Source: an uncultured Ureaplasma sp.
GTDB taxonomy: Bacteria > Bacillota_I > Bacilli_A > Mycoplasmatales > Mycoplasmoidaceae
NCBI GenBank assembly: GCA_944322645.1
Contig: CALUPI010000012.1
Location: 1 to 62,560 of the forward strand
Direction of reading: 5' to 3'
Length of the DNA: 62,560 bases
The position numbers and the translations under genes are program-made. Position 1 is the stretch's first letter, and every line of letters begins with the position of its first letter. The notes below the pieces were generated by a model. That model saw only the letters and a list, made by a program, of their open reading frames with translations. It made no database searches and had not been told where the DNA came from. Positions 62,064 through 62,560 of this stretch are shown one piece after another.

Positions 62064-62292
62064 AATTATCAATTCATTTGGTTAATTTAGAAAAACTAGC
62101 AAATCTTTTAGAATTGGAAACATCATCAACTCAAATATCGAATCAATATCCGAACATGAAATCTGAATAAGAAATCAATAATTTAAATTTATTGTTAATT
62201 ATTAATTGTGAATAATTCTTATTGTTTTTATCAAATTCAATAATATTAATGTTTTTATATCTTTCAATTAGTGTATCAATTAAGGCTTCCAT
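62053..62292 (-). CDS. Small protein upstream of the terminase
   Basis: 79 residues, MEALIDTLIERYKNINIIEF to TKWIDNYEE with four TGA-Trp. Its place suggests a small terminase subunit or packaging accessory, but it is short and has no visible HTH, so the role is not assigned. Overlaps the large terminase by 11 nt. Confidence 0.5.
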
Positions 62293-62354
62293 ATAATATA
62301 CCCTTTCATTAAATATTTGACTACCCTATTTTTTTTATGGGTATCATTATTGAC

Positions 62355-62487
62355 TAGATATAATGGTGATTATATCTAAAACCAATACATACACTAACCA
62401 ACAATATAATAGAATTACAATTTCAATTTATTATAAAAACTTTTAGTTTTTATAAAAATTGAATGAAACCTTTATGGGTTGGTTAGT
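62355..62487. repeat. Nested inverted repeats upstream of the packaging genes
   Basis: A perfect 10-bp hairpin TAGATATAAT/ATTATATCTA (62355-62378). Next to it lies a larger structure: outer arms ACTAACCAAC (62393-62402) and GTTGGTTAGT (62478-62487), enclosing an approximately 20-bp stem with one bulge and a 3-nt loop (62422-62463). There is no T tail after the large stem, so it is not a plain terminator. Confidence 0.75.
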
Positions 62488-62560
62488 GGGTTAGATACAA
62501 CAACACCACTATTAGAATATAATGTTAATGTGTTTGAATCAAATACTCATACATTGTTAT
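62472..62560 (-). CDS. Partial phage gene, C-terminal end only
   Basis: Open frame running in from the right edge, ending NVWVFDSNTLTLYSNSGVVV then SNPLTNP and TAA at 62472. One TGA-Trp. Looks like the end of a beta-rich structural protein; the remainder is outside the window. Confidence 0.5.

Overview
The window is AT-rich and reads correctly only when TGA is translated as tryptophan: metG, clpB, mnmG, yidC, fba, ychF, gltX, the methyltransferase and nearly every phage gene contain in-frame TGA codons at ordinary Trp positions. Together with the tight operons, small gene set, single rRNA operon, membrane lipoproteins and absence of cell-wall genes, this points to a mollicute (Mycoplasmatales, genetic code 4). 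Gene content recalls the Malacoplasma/Ureaplasma side of the tree, but the genus is an inference made without any database comparison.

Layout. (1) 1-2.1 kb: a hypothetical protein, a coiled-coil protein and decayed gene remnants. (2) 2.1-7.3 kb, minus: prs, rnmV, rsmI, rarA, metG as one overlapping operon. (3) 7.4-9.8 kb: SRP RNA and small Cys-rich, rhodanese-like and membrane proteins. (4) 9.8-12.7 kb, plus: clpB behind a CIRCE operator, then rpiB. (5) 20.6-12.8 kb, minus: rpmH, rnpA, yidC, rsmA, an ispE-gltX fused frame, rpoE, fba, ychF, tdk. (6) 20.6-22.1 kb: AT-rich dnaA upstream region and dnaA. (7) 22.1-27.0 kb, minus: 16S-23S-5S rRNA operon with processing stems and a promoter. (8) 27.1-30.1 kb, minus: mnmG, a HigB-like toxin gene and rsmG. 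(9) 30.1-34.1 kb, plus: a degenerate ABC-type membrane protein, lysS, a glutathione peroxidase and a short-chain dehydrogenase.

(10) 34.4-46.3 kb is accessory. It holds an ADP-ribosyltransferase-like lipoprotein, a family GH53 endo-galactanase-like anchored enzyme in an operon with a candidate sialyltransferase-like (GT-B) protein, an ABC-2 exporter, a large lipoprotein and a type II restriction-modification pair (C5 methyltransferase plus HNH nuclease), with a decapitated DUF3883 nuclease fragment next to it. These are mostly surface or host-interaction and defence functions.

(11) 47.4-62.56 kb, minus, continuing off the right edge, is a DDE transposase followed by a caudovirus-like structural and packaging module. 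Reading in the transcription direction: partial gene, long inverted-repeat structure, small ORF, large terminase, six micro-genes chained by short overlaps, portal, scaffold, major capsid protein, a 481-aa structural protein, a 914-aa tail-fibre-like protein, a small membrane protein, a 713-aa protein and three membrane proteins. No tape-measure gene is seen, so a podovirus-like particle is more likely than a long-tailed one.

No tRNA gene or CRISPR array was recognised. The least ordinary items are the GH53 enzyme with its glycosyltransferase-like partner, the ADP-ribosyltransferase-like lipoprotein, the ispE-gltX frame fusion, the orphan toxin between mnmG and rsmG, the new phage module, and a 16-T run that overwrites a normally invariant stretch of the 23S gene.
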